Notes: a model not told the origin generated them from the letters alone. A stretch of DNA of 29,947 bases from JALOOE01 sp964423545 (GCA_964423545.1 CAYRFV010000032.1:1-29947); one strand, 5' to 3'; positions 1 through 8,139 are shown, counted from the stretch's first letter. Translations and numbers: made by a program.

Positions 1-1413
1 ATAGACTCCGTCGCCGTCCACCACCGACGGATCAATCGCCGTGCTTTTGATGACCGCGCCCTCGGGCGCCAGGTTGCCGGCCATGAAGGTGACGGTGCTG
101 GTGACGCCGCGACTGCGCGCTCGGACCGGCGGCATGATCACATCATCGGGATCCACGCCATCCAGCTCAGCAAGCCGCGCTCGCAGCCGGAGGCGGCGCT
201 CGCTGCGCGCCCATTGGTCCAGCCGTTCATCGAGCGTGACGCCGTCGGCGGTGAGGGCGTTCAGCCGCAGCAGCCCCATCTCGCGCAGGTGGAGCATCAC
301 CTCGGGGACGCCGCCCGCCAGGAAGACCTGCACGGTGCCGTAGCCGGTTGGGCCATTCGGCAGCACGTCCACCAGGCGCGGCGCCTTGCGGTTGATGGTT
401 GCCCAGTCTTCGACCGTGGGCCGGCGCAGCTTGGCGGCATGAGCAATGGCGGGCACGTGCATGATCAGGTTGGTGCTGCCGCCGAACGCAGCATGCGTCA
501 CCATGGCGTTGTAGATCGCGTCCTCGGTGAGGATGTCGGCGATGGTTAGCTTGCGCTCATCGAGCGCCATCAGCGCCCGGGCTGCGCGGCGCGCCATATC
601 GCTCCAAATCGGTTGGCCGGAGGGGGAAAGCGCCGCGTGCGTGACCGCCAGGCCAAGCGCCTCCGCGACGACCTGGCTGGTGGCGGCCGTGCCGAGAAAC
701 TGGCAGCCGCCGCCGGATGAGCCGCATGCCCGGCAGCCCAGTTCGGCCGCCTCATCCAGCGTCACCAGGCCGTGGGCGAAGCGTGCGCCGAGCGACTGAA
801 TGCGGCCCAGGTCTTCGCCTTTGAACGGCAAAAGCGTGACGCCGCCGGGTACGATCACGCCGGGGAGCTGGCGTAGGCCCGCCAGCGCCATCATCATGGC
901 GGGCAACCCCTTGTCGCACGAGGCCACACCCATCACCCCGCGGCGCGTCGGCAGCGAGCGGATCAGGCGGCGCAGGACGATGGCGGCGTCATTGCGATAG
1001 GCCAGGCTGTCCATCATGCCTGGCGTGCCCTGGGTGCGACCATCGCACGGGTCGCTGACGTAGCCGGCGAAGGGAACCGCCGCATGCCGGCTGAACTCCT
1101 CGGCGGCTGCCTGCATCAACAGGCCGATCTCCCAATGGCCGACGTGGTAGCCAAGCGCGATCGGCGCGCCGTCCGGCCCCCGGATGCCGCCCATGGTGCC
1201 CAGAATCAGGTACTCCTTGCCGCGCAGCTTGGCCGGATCCCAGCCCATGCCCGCGTCTTGGGTCAGGCCGAAAAGATCGCCGCTGGGCGCATTGCGCAGG
1301 TACTCCTCGTCCAGCGGCAGCGCGCCCGCCGGGCCGGCCGCATGGGTGGGGACGTTGTAGATAGAGAGATCGGATGAGTCGAGCATCGTATGTGAGTCGT
1401 GTTTGGATGGCAT
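1..1413 (-). CDS. yjhG: YjhG/YagF-type sugar-acid dehydratase (D-xylonate dehydratase-like), 3' end cut by window edge
   Basis: The visible 471 residues belong to the IlvD/Edd dehydratase family and resemble E. coli YjhG/YagF closely along their whole length. These enzymes dehydrate aldonic acids such as D-xylonate to 2-keto-3-deoxy acids in the cytoplasm. Cysteines expected to hold the Fe-S cluster are at about 123 (SDPCDGRTQG), 166 (VASCDKGLP) and 237 (CGSSGGGCQF). HAAFGGSTN and the SVLPNGP-like segment VDVLPNGPTG are also family hallmarks. The family is about 650 residues long, so roughly 180 C-terminal residues lie outside the window. The start is the ATG at 1413; a second in-frame Met sits at residue 10. 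It follows the URO-D-like gene after 57 nt on the same strand. The family assignment is firm; the exact substrate is inferred from the YjhG likeness. Confidence 0.9.
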   Translation of the reverse strand, partial: MPSKHDSHTMLDSSDLSIYNVPTHAAGPAGALPLDEEYLRNAPSGDLFGLTQDAGMGWDPAKLRGKEYLILGTMGGIRGPDGAPIALGYHVGHWEIGLLMQAAAEEFSRHAAVPFAGYVSDPCDGRTQGTPGMMDSLAYRNDAAIVLRRLIRSLPTRRGVMGVASCDKGLPAMMMALAGLRQLPGVIVPGGVTLLPFKGEDLGRIQSLGARFAHGLVTLDEAAELGCRACGSSGGGCQFLGTAATSQVVAEALGLAVTHAALSPSGQPIWSDMARRAARALMALDERKLTIADILTEDAIYNAMVTHAAFGGSTNLIMHVPAIAHAAKLRRPTVEDWATINRKAPRLVDVLPNGPTGYGTVQVFLAGGVPEVMLHLREMGLLRLNALTADGVTLDERLDQWARSERRLRLRARLAELDGVDPDDVIMPPVRARSRGVTSTVTFMAGNLAPEGAVIKSTAIDPSVVDGDGVY

Positions 1414-1470
1414 GGTAGCACTCAGGTTCAGATGAAAGCAGGTTGGATCAGGGCGGCGGGGGGCCAAGTC

Positions 1471-2610
1471 TCATGGCGAGCCTGTGATTTGCACCGGATA
1501 CTGCCCGAATTCCCGCACCATTTGCGTGATCCGCTCGACGCGCTCGATCCTGGCGCGGGGCATCACGTTGTCAGACACGCCGAGGATGACCGCGTCGCCG
1601 GGTGCGATTGTGCGGAACACCTCCCGCATGTAGGCCTCGAACTCGGCGTCGCTCATCACCTCCTGTTCGAGGATGATCGACGGGACGCCGCCGAAGATGA
1701 TCACCTCGTTGCCCCAGGCGCGCCGCGCTTCTTCGAGCGTCACACTGACCAGCGGCGCGGTGGCGAAGCACTCGGCCATGCCGAAGCCGGCGTCTCGCAC
1801 CTGCCGCAAGATCAGTTTCGAGTCATCGTCGGCATGGTAGGTCAGCACTTTGCCGCGGGCGCGGAGCTGTGGTGTGATCTGACGGTAGTATGGCGTGATG
1901 TAGCGCTCGAACAGTTTGGGCGGCGTCATCTGCGTGTCGAAGTGGATGCCGTGCAGGATCAACCGCGCTGGCGAGTCGAGCACCACCGGCCACATGCGTT
2001 CCATCTCCACCTGCGCCATCACCTGGATCAAGTGCTCGACCTGCGGCAGATGGTCGGCCAGCTCGTAATAGGCGGCGTCGTAGCCGGAGAGGCGCAGCAG
2101 GAAATGGTGGAACGGACAGTCGCCCACGCTGACCATCGGGTAACCGTCATCCCCGATCCGCTGCTCGTAGACCAGGTAGTCGTCGTAGGCCGCGTCGAAG
2201 AAGGTATGCTCATAGATGTATTCCATCACACCATAGTCTTCGACGCGCTTGATCGGATGCTCGATCGGCAAACCGCTGTCGGCGTAGCCTTCGAGCGTGT
2301 TGCTCTGGACGTCCAACTGCGACACTGCGCCGACCGGGGTGATGTATTCAGTGAAGATCTGGCCGCCCTTCGTGGTGCGCCGGATCTCCAGTCCCTCGGT
2401 GCGCGTCCTGAACACGCGACCGTCGCGCGCCGGCGGGGCGACCCCCATCGCACGCTCGACCTCGCGCAGCGACATGTTGCGGTAGCGCGGCGGCAGGTTG
2501 CCTTCGGCCACGCGCGCGTTGTACCAGAGCTGGAGCCGGGGCGACCACGGGATGCGGTCGGGCGGCCGCCGATCGAGGACAGCGAGAATGCGTTCGCGAT
2601 GGGTCATCAT
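1471..2610 (-). CDS. Uroporphyrinogen decarboxylase (URO-D)-like domain protein
   Basis: A 379-residue protein with the URO-D/MtaA-type TIM-barrel pattern. It opens with MTHRERILAVLDRRPPDRIP, typical of the clade, and has the late-barrel segment around YHADDDSKLI followed by a Cys (AECFATAPLV) and GGVPSIIL. Family members are heme-pathway decarboxylases or cobalamin/corrinoid methyltransferases. This one does not look like canonical HemE and is better seen as a methyltransferase-like or sugar-associated member of unknown substrate. Start choice: the ATG-ATG pair at 2610/2607 is preferred over the ATG at 2634, because it avoids overlapping the upstream gene's stop (2618) and has GGGAG about 11 nt upstream. 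It lies between the L,D-transpeptidase and the YjhG-like gene, probably co-transcribed. No corrinoid-binding partner is visible here. Confidence 0.8.
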   Translation of the reverse strand: MMTHRERILAVLDRRPPDRIPWSPRLQLWYNARVAEGNLPPRYRNMSLREVERAMGVAPPARDGRVFRTRTEGLEIRRTTKGGQIFTEYITPVGAVSQLDVQSNTLEGYADSGLPIEHPIKRVEDYGVMEYIYEHTFFDAAYDDYLVYEQRIGDDGYPMVSVGDCPFHHFLLRLSGYDAAYYELADHLPQVEHLIQVMAQVEMERMWPVVLDSPARLILHGIHFDTQMTPPKLFERYITPYYRQITPQLRARGKVLTYHADDDSKLILRQVRDAGFGMAECFATAPLVSVTLEEARRAWGNEVIIFGGVPSIILEQEVMSDAEFEAYMREVFRTIAPGDAVILGVSDNVMPRARIERVERITQMVREFGQYPVQITGSP

Positions 2611-2617
2611 AGGCGGC

Positions 2618-4705
2618 TCAACTCCCATAGACATAGACCGCCGGGCTGTTCGGCCCGCCGGGTGCGCTCCACTGGTAGATCCACCATGCGTCGTACGGGC
2701 TCAGATTCACGCAGCCATGACTGCGCGGCCGGCCGAAAGCGTCGTGCCAGTAGGCCGTGTGCAACGCATAGCCGGCGTAGAAGTAGCAGGTCCAGGTCAC
2801 ATCCTCGATGTAGTAGCCCGCCCCTGCCATCAGGCCGGTATCGACGCGCTTCCGGGTGCGGAAGATCCCCTGAACCGTGGGGGTGCCGGGCAGGCCGGTC
2901 GCAACAAGCGCTGCATACACCGGCCGGTCTCCCTCGTACGCCACGGCGGTTTGTTCTCTCAGGTTGACGGCAACCCATCGTTCGGCCGCGCCGATGGCCG
3001 ACGGCCGCGGCTTCGGTCGGGCTACGCCGACCCACGCCGCATCGACCCATTGCGCTTCCCCGATGCGATAGAAGCGGCTCGCCCCGACGATCGCTTCCTC
3101 CTGCACCGGCACGGCAAGGTTGTGCTGAACAGACCCGATCGGCGGGTTGTCGGCGGCCACTCCGGGGCGGGCGCGCACGTCGAGTGACGTGGCCACGATC
3201 CACCCGATGGGCAGGCCAGGTTGGCCTTCGACCGCGACCGCCCGCGCAGCCGCGCTCACGACCCGCACCCAGGCGCCGTGCACCCAGCGTCCCTCGCCGA
3301 TCCGATACCAGAGCGCGCCGCCGGAGTGCGTCTCCTCGAAGATCGTGACCTGAGCGCCGGAGTGGAGCACACCGATCGGCGGGTTGTTGGCAGCGACGCC
3401 CGGCCGGCCGCGCACATTGAGCGTGCCGGCAGTGACCACGCCGCGGCGGTCCGCAGGCGACGGCGGCGGGAGAGGCGGGGCGTCGAGCAGCCTCACATAG
3501 CTGCTGTGCACCCAGCGGCCTTCCCCGATGCGAAACCAGCGCGCGCCCCCGTAGGTCGTCTCCTCGTAGATGCTCACCCCGGCGCCGGACGTCAGCCGGC
3601 CGATCGGCGGATTGCCGGCCATGACGCCCGGCCGAGCGCGCACGTTTAGCGAGCTGGCAGTGACCACGCCTTGCCGCGTCTCCTGCGGCGGTGGCGGTGG
3701 GGGTGGAGGAGGGGGTGGGGGGGCCGCGCCACCGCCAAGCTCCACACCGCGCAGCTCGGACGGCGTCATGAGGGTCACCTGGCTTGCCGCCACCCAATCG
3801 CCGCGTGCCGTGAGGAACCAGCGTTGCCCGCCGGCCACCGTCTCGGCCCGAATCGAGAGATATGTCCCGGATCCGGCTCGCCGCGAGACCGCGCCACCGC
3901 CCGGCTGAGTATACAGCGGCGTCGAGCCCCATGTGGCGCGGCAGTTGAGATAGGGCAGCCACGGGTGGCCCGTGGCGATCGGTTCGGCGGACGGCGGAAG
4001 GGGCTCGAACGCGGCCTCAGGGGTGCGTTGTGAAGCCATCGCTGGACCGGAAGCTGCCAGTGAGCCGGGCTCATCCGAATCGAAATCGAGCGCAGGCGCA
4101 ACTTCGATCGGCATCTCAGCCAACGTCGCGAGCCAGAACCCATCGGGGTCGACCAGATCCGCGGCGACGGTGTAGCTGCCTGGTTTGGCATAGTCCAGCA
4201 GCCACTCACCGGCGAGTGCGGATCCTTCGCTGCGCGCGAGCCAGAAAACCTGGCCCGCGCCGCCATCCAGCCGCACGCGCTGCCCCGGCATCAGACCCGC
4301 GAGCTCCAGCACTGCGCGCCACTGGTGCGGCATATCGGTCACGGCGTTGGCGGCAAAGAGCATCACGGCTGGCCGCTCCACGGTCGGCTCGGCCAGGTCG
4401 CGCACGCGCAGCATCCCTGACACCGCGGTGCTGGCGGATGCGTCACCCCAGCGCAGCGATGCCAGGCAGGCGGCGTCGTCGCGATAGCGGTGCGATCCCA
4501 GATAGACGCGATGTTGGCCGCGCCACGTGACTGCTGTGGGCGAACAGAGCAGGCCCGGTTCGATGACGCCGCCATCGCCGGTGTCAAGCTCAGCCAGTGC
4601 ACAGGTCTCGCCTTGCTCGGCCGCGGGAACGGCGAAAAGCAAATAGAAGCCAATGCTGTCGCCGTCGGGGGCCATGTCCGCAACCAGCCGGATGGGGGAT
4701 GTCAT
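2618..4705 (-). CDS. YkuD-family L,D-transpeptidase with SH3b repeats and poly-proline linker
   Basis: A 695-residue multidomain protein. Residues 1-210 form an unrecognised all-beta-looking region. From about 250 there is a degenerate SH3b-like unit, then a run of 12 prolines, then three clear bacterial SH3 repeats. The repeats share VVTA.(S/T)LNVR.RPGV, NPPIG and IGEG(R)WV motifs. The C-terminal 125 residues are a YkuD domain: RSHGCVNLSPYDAW contains the catalytic Cys at about 665, with His at 649 and 663 upstream. YkuD enzymes make 3-3 cross-links in peptidoglycan or attach proteins to it, outside the membrane. Oddly, the N terminus (MTSPIRLVADMAPDGDS) has no signal peptide or transmembrane segment. 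The start is supported by GGAGG upstream and a promoter at 4756-4784. The domain calls are firm; cellular location is uncertain. Confidence 0.88.
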   Translation of the reverse strand: MTSPIRLVADMAPDGDSIGFYLLFAVPAAEQGETCALAELDTGDGGVIEPGLLCSPTAVTWRGQHRVYLGSHRYRDDAACLASLRWGDASASTAVSGMLRVRDLAEPTVERPAVMLFAANAVTDMPHQWRAVLELAGLMPGQRVRLDGGAGQVFWLARSEGSALAGEWLLDYAKPGSYTVAADLVDPDGFWLATLAEMPIEVAPALDFDSDEPGSLAASGPAMASQRTPEAAFEPLPPSAEPIATGHPWLPYLNCRATWGSTPLYTQPGGGAVSRRAGSGTYLSIRAETVAGGQRWFLTARGDWVAASQVTLMTPSELRGVELGGGAAPPPPPPPPPPPPQETRQGVVTASSLNVRARPGVMAGNPPIGRLTSGAGVSIYEETTYGGARWFRIGEGRWVHSSYVRLLDAPPLPPPSPADRRGVVTAGTLNVRGRPGVAANNPPIGVLHSGAQVTIFEETHSGGALWYRIGEGRWVHGAWVRVVSAAARAVAVEGQPGLPIGWIVATSLDVRARPGVAADNPPIGSVQHNLAVPVQEEAIVGASRFYRIGEAQWVDAAWVGVARPKPRPSAIGAAERWVAVNLREQTAVAYEGDRPVYAALVATGLPGTPTVQGIFRTRKRVDTGLMAGAGYYIEDVTWTCYFYAGYALHTAYWHDAFGRPRSHGCVNLSPYDAWWIYQWSAPGGPNSPAVYVYGS

Positions 4706-4755
4706 GGGATGTGATCGCCTCCTGTCGGGGAAACGCGCGAAGTTTTCAGGGAGGG

Positions 4756-4784
4756 ATCATACCATGCGCCGCGCGGATCGGCAA
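4756..4784 (-). promoter_or_regulatory. Sigma70-like promoter for the L,D-transpeptidase gene
   Basis: On the minus strand there is TTGCCG (4779-4784), a 17-nt spacer and TATGAT (4756-4761). The -10 matches consensus at five of six positions and the -35 at four of six. It would start transcription near 4750, about 45 nt before the ATG at 4705. No start-site data are available. Confidence 0.55.
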
Positions 4785-4856
4785 GCGTCTGGAGCCCGCC
4801 GCGCAGGGTGACTCGATCTGGGGCCGTTCAATGCCAGTGCGCACAAGCAAGGAGTG

Positions 4857-4866
4857 NNNNNNNNNN
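4857..4866. other. Assembly gap (ten N)
   Basis: Ten consecutive N. The length is probably a placeholder, so the true distance and even the join may be wrong. It abuts a Thr-Pro repeat-coding stretch, which is a plausible cause of the assembly break. Confidence 0.98.
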
Positions 4867-5061
4867 GTCACGCCGACGCCCACCGAGACGGCGACGCCGA
4901 CGCCGACCGAGACGCCGACCCCCGTGCCCACACCCACGGTGGGCCACGAGGGTGTTTGGCCCCCGTCGGGCCACTCGACCGCAAATCCGGCCTTCATCCG
5001 CGAGCCACGGCTTGACTCGACCGGGTGTGGCAACGGACCGCAGCGTTTCGCGATCGACTGA
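4867..5061 (+). CDS. C-terminal fragment of a Thr-Pro-rich protein, 5' end lost in the gap
   Basis: The 64 codons after the gap read VTPTPTETATPTPTETPTP, then a short non-repetitive tail ending GCGNGPQRFAID and a stop. Thr-Pro linkers of this style are common in secreted Chloroflexota proteins and two more occur in this window (VWA protein, PPC protein). The frame is open up to the gap, but the start and any globular domain are missing. It would converge on the matrixin gene, whose stop is 3 nt further on. The segment has few long-range constraints, so it may not be a true gene end. The 151 bases left of the gap (4706-4856) hold only the leader and promoter of the L,D-transpeptidase gene. Confidence 0.4.
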   Translation, partial: VTPTPTETATPTPTETPTPVPTPTVGHEGVWPPSGHSTANPAFIREPRLDSTGCGNGPQRFAID

Positions 5062-5064
5062 AGG

Positions 5065-6705
5065 TTACACCGCCTTGATCAGCCACCGCTGCGTGTCGTT
5101 GTTCTGGGCTGTTCGCGTGACGAGCGCGAAGTCCTTGCCCGCGATCTCATGCGCATCCACGAATCGGTTGTTGCTCATCTGCTGGATGGTGAACGCATCG
5201 CCGCCCAGGGGCTTCAGCAGCCATCTCTGCGAGTTGTTGTTCTGGATCGGCCGGGTGACGAGTGCGAAGTCCTTCCCTGCATCTTCATGGGCATCTACGT
5301 ACCGGCCATTGCTCTTCTGCTGGATGGTGTAGATTACACCGACGGGCGTCAGGGTCCAGCGCTGCGAATCGTTGTTCTGCGCGGGCCGGGTGACGAGTGC
5401 GAAGTCCTTCCCAGCGATCTCATGGGCATCCAGGAACCGGCCACTGCTCTTCTGTCGGATGGTGAACGTGTTGTTGCCCAGGGAAGCGAGGGTCCAGCGC
5501 TGCGTGTCGTTGTTTTGCGCGGGCCGGGTGACGACCGCGAAGTCCTTGCCTGCCTCTTCATAGGCATCCACAAACCGACCATTGCTCAACTGCTGGATGG
5601 TGTAGACGTCGTTGCCCTGATGCATCAGAATCCAACGCTGGGTGTCGTTGTTCTGCGCAGGCCGGGTGACGAGTGCGAAGTCTTTCTCAGCGTTCTCATG
5701 GGCGTCCGCAAACCGGTTGTTGATCTTCTGCTGGACGGTATACACGCCTCCCACCGGCCTGAAGATCCAGCGTTGCGTGTCGTTGTTCTGTGCGGGCCGA
5801 GTGACAAGCGCGAAGTCATTGGCCGCGTTCTCATGGGCATCCGCAAAGCGGTTGTTGCTTTTCTGTTGGAGGGTGTAGGTTCCCGGTTGCAGAGTGAGCG
5901 GAATCGATGGGTACTTGGAGTAGAGAGCCTGAACGCCGGAAATGTCATCGGCTGTCAGCACCCGCTTGGTGAAGTTGGAGCTGACTGAAGCGAACATCAC
6001 CGAGCCAGCTACGCTGGAATGGGCCAGGCCGAGGATGTGACCGATTTCGTGCAGCGCCACCGTTTCCACATCGAACGCGTTCGCAACGGCGCCGATCCGC
6101 CACGCATGTTCCTGATCGTCAAAGTGAACCGGCTTCGGCAAGGTGTTGGTGACCACCGAACAGCCGGGAGGGAAATCGGCGTGAGCCAAGACGCCACCCA
6201 CCATGGAATGGTCAGGGTCATTGGCCGGCCTCCAACCGATGCGGATGTCAGGATACTGATTCAGCGCAACTTCCGTGAAGGTGAGCGAAACCGCCTTGGC
6301 CCAGGTCTGGAAGGCATTCCTCACTGCCTGGAACTCGCCGGCGCCGCCGATATCATCGGTGCCCGTGTCGAAGGCGAAGGTTAGGTCGGTTTTGTTCCAT
6401 GAGCACAACGTTACGAACTCGATGCCTGAGGCCATGTCAGGCAGGCCGCACCGGTGCGTGCTCATCTGATCTCGGGTCGCCTTGTTGAACTCCCCCGTGG
6501 GTCGCCGCCCGTTGGCTCTCTGATACTTCCTGAGCGCTTCGGATGTCGGATCATCGAGCTCGTTCGGACGGTAGGAACCCTTTTCGAGATACCCAAAACG
6601 CTGCAGGAACTCCTGGACCTCTTCCAGTCCTTCGGCTGTTTCACCGCGGGTTGCCGGCGCTACGCTGCGGATGCCGGCAAATGGCTTCACGGTCTTTGCG
6701 GTCAT
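5065..6705 (-). CDS. Matrixin (M10-type) zinc metalloprotease with peptidoglycan-binding-like propeptide and six QxW lectin-like repeats
   Basis: 546 residues. Residues about 26-80 form a peptidoglycan-binding-1-like helical domain, followed by THRCGLPDM with Cys86. This resembles the matrix-metalloprotease cysteine switch, in which the propeptide Cys occupies the zinc and keeps the enzyme latent. The catalytic domain (about 95-265) has HEIGHILGLAH with His219, Glu220, His223 and His229, and a Met-turn Met at about 237 (SVMF). From 275 to the end there are six repeats of about 45 residues, each with RF.DAHE..GKDFALVTR and QRW, which fit ricin-type beta-trefoil units (two trefoils). No signal peptide is visible (MTAKTVKPFAGIRS). 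Its start overlaps the stop of the upstream small gene by four bases (ATGA), so translation is probably coupled. The protease and repeat calls are firm; the substrate is unknown. Confidence 0.9.
   Translation of the reverse strand: MTAKTVKPFAGIRSVAPATRGETAEGLEEVQEFLQRFGYLEKGSYRPNELDDPTSEALRKYQRANGRRPTGEFNKATRDQMSTHRCGLPDMASGIEFVTLCSWNKTDLTFAFDTGTDDIGGAGEFQAVRNAFQTWAKAVSLTFTEVALNQYPDIRIGWRPANDPDHSMVGGVLAHADFPPGCSVVTNTLPKPVHFDDQEHAWRIGAVANAFDVETVALHEIGHILGLAHSSVAGSVMFASVSSNFTKRVLTADDISGVQALYSKYPSIPLTLQPGTYTLQQKSNNRFADAHENAANDFALVTRPAQNNDTQRWIFRPVGGVYTVQQKINNRFADAHENAEKDFALVTRPAQNNDTQRWILMHQGNDVYTIQQLSNGRFVDAYEEAGKDFAVVTRPAQNNDTQRWTLASLGNNTFTIRQKSSGRFLDAHEIAGKDFALVTRPAQNNDSQRWTLTPVGVIYTIQQKSNGRYVDAHEDAGKDFALVTRPIQNNNSQRWLLKPLGGDAFTIQQMSNNRFVDAHEIAGKDFALVTRTAQNNDTQRWLIKAV
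5068..5883 (-). repeat. Six tandem coding repeats of 135-138 bp (QxW units)
   Basis: The 3' half of the matrixin gene is six head-to-tail copies of one unit, clearly similar in DNA as well as protein. On the plus strand, phrases such as gggtgacgagtgcgaagtcctt recur with few changes. The high DNA similarity suggests recent or recombination-maintained expansion and makes the copy number vulnerable to assembly error. Confidence 0.85.
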
Positions 6706-7130
6706 TGCGTCTCTCCTTTGAATCGTACACTTCTGATGATCTGGCTGGCAACTTCACTTCCCACACCCGGTTCTGTCTCCACAACGATTGTCAGCGCGCT
6801 GCGCTCGCCCGTCTCTTCCTCGGTGAAACCACCGAAGTGGGCCGCGATGAAGTCCTTCCCATCGTTCAGGTCGAACGACACGACCCTCGCTGTGCGGTTG
6901 TCGATTTTTTCGGCGGCAAGGCGGTAGTTCGGGCGCTCCGCATACGAAGTCAGCGGATCGGAGAAGATCCCGTAATCGACCCGAACGGTGATGCCCTCCC
7001 CTTCCCAGCGGCCGACGCGGGAGTCGATGCCTTGCTCCTTGGTCTCTGCCAGGCCGGCAGGAAGGGAGAATTGGAGTTTGCCCCCGAAATCGATCTCTTT
7101 CCAGTCTTGTTCCAGACGCAGGGTGGTCAT
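6702..7130 (-). CDS. Small protein of unknown function in the matrixin unit
   Basis: 142 residues, soluble, without signal peptide, membrane segment or cysteine. The composition is acidic with alternating strands (WEGEGITVRVDYG, TARVVSFDLNDGKDFIA), suggesting a beta-rich fold. I do not recognise a family. It begins one base after the stop of the NlpC/CHAP-like candidate and overlaps the protease start by four bases, so the three genes are almost certainly one operon. Such a position would suit a chaperone, inhibitor or partner of the protease, but nothing in the sequence proves this. Confidence 0.75.
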   Translation of the reverse strand: MTTLRLEQDWKEIDFGGKLQFSLPAGLAETKEQGIDSRVGRWEGEGITVRVDYGIFSDPLTSYAERPNYRLAAEKIDNRTARVVSFDLNDGKDFIAAHFGGFTEEETGERSALTIVVETEPGVGSEVASQIIRSVRFKGETQ

Positions 7131-7131
7131 C

Positions 7132-8139
7132 CTAATCGATCTTCCCTAGCCAGAAGTCCTTGCTATCGTTGATCTCGTCTTCGTGGATGCGCACCAAGCG
7201 CAAAGTGACCGGCCACGGGCCATTGAGCACGATCGCGCGGTGATAGCGGTCGTGGGAGTTTGGGGCGCTAGGGTCGCCCGGAAGCCAACGATACATGATC
7301 ATGGAGTGTTCGGCGCCATCCGGGCCTCGGCGCTCCAAGAAGTCGCCGGGTCTTGGGGTGTAGCGTTCTCCCGTCTGCGTATGAACAAAGTCTCGAAGGT
7401 TGGCTCCGCTGTTGTAGCGATACAAGCGGCCTTCTGCGCTGAACAGATCGTGCAGTTGCTGCGTGCCAACGATATCCCGCAGGCTCTTGCCGTTCACCTT
7501 GATGTTCTGTTCGTAGTAGTACCAGGACACGAACTCGCTGCACAAGTTGTCGATCGCCCCTCCGTATTTCGGATTGCTGCCATACTGGTCCTGTCCCTGG
7601 CCGTCGCTGCCGCTCTTGCCCAGGTCGTCGGCTGCCATCCGCACCACCGCTGGGTCACTTTCCTCGACGCCTGCCCATGCATACCTGCTGCGCCGCGCAA
7701 ACTCGTCCAGGCATATTTCATCGTCGCCGGCGAGCAGGCTCATCCCTATCGACCAATCGACAATCGGGATTTCGGCGTGGTTGAGGTGAGCGGGCGAAAG
7801 CCCCGGCGGGTTTGTGTAGCGCATCGCGATGCGCAATCGGGCTATGGGCAGGGAGGTGGCGCCCCCCCGATTCTCTAGATACAGATGGTCCCAATAACTT
7901 CGGTTGCCCGTGTCGACCAGGGATCTCAGCGCGCCGATGCCATCCGGAAATGCATCGCTTTCCCAGCGCAGTGGCGCCGCCTTGCGGAATGAGACCTTCA
8001 GGCGCTTGCGCTGACCGGAATGATTCTGGAACGTGAGATATCGGCTGAATGAGGCATGTGCCGGCGGCTCTGACATGTCCATCAGGATTGTAGGTTCCAG
8101 GGGATAGTTCTCCTCCGCGGCCTTCTTCATGTCGGCCAT
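7132..8139 (-). CDS. Possible NlpC/P60- or CHAP-like cysteine peptidase/amidase, first gene of the matrixin unit
   Basis: 335 residues without signal peptide or membrane segment. The N-terminal half (to about 130) is beta-rich and unrecognised. In the C-terminal half, AIDNLCSEFVSWYYY (Cys200), PRPGDFLE (about 263-268) and GAEHSMIMYRW (His278) follow the order and spacing of the Cys, Gly-Asp and His motifs of papain-like NlpC/P60 and CHAP domains. A polar third residue could come from SHDRYH downstream. If correct, it would cut peptide or amide bonds, for example in cell-wall peptides. The start at 8139 has GGAGG nine nucleotides upstream. The motif match is suggestive only; it might instead be a structural or carbohydrate-associated protein. 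Confidence 0.6.
   Translation of the reverse strand: MADMKKAAEENYPLEPTILMDMSEPPAHASFSRYLTFQNHSGQRKRLKVSFRKAAPLRWESDAFPDGIGALRSLVDTGNRSYWDHLYLENRGGATSLPIARLRIAMRYTNPPGLSPAHLNHAEIPIVDWSIGMSLLAGDDEICLDEFARRSRYAWAGVEESDPAVVRMAADDLGKSGSDGQGQDQYGSNPKYGGAIDNLCSEFVSWYYYEQNIKVNGKSLRDIVGTQQLHDLFSAEGRLYRYNSGANLRDFVHTQTGERYTPRPGDFLERRGPDGAEHSMIMYRWLPGDPSAPNSHDRYHRAIVLNGPWPVTLRLVRIHEDEINDSKDFWLGKID

Noticed and set aside
2611..2634. Upstream ATG at 2634 for the URO-D-like gene
   Set aside because: It would overlap the upstream gene and adds residues unlike the family start; the ATG pair at 2610/2607 fits better.
1399..2967. Long plus-strand open frame of 522 codons
   Set aside because: It is antisense to the URO-D-like and L,D-transpeptidase genes, His/Arg/Asp-rich with no motif. 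GC-rich codon bias leaves such opposite frames open.
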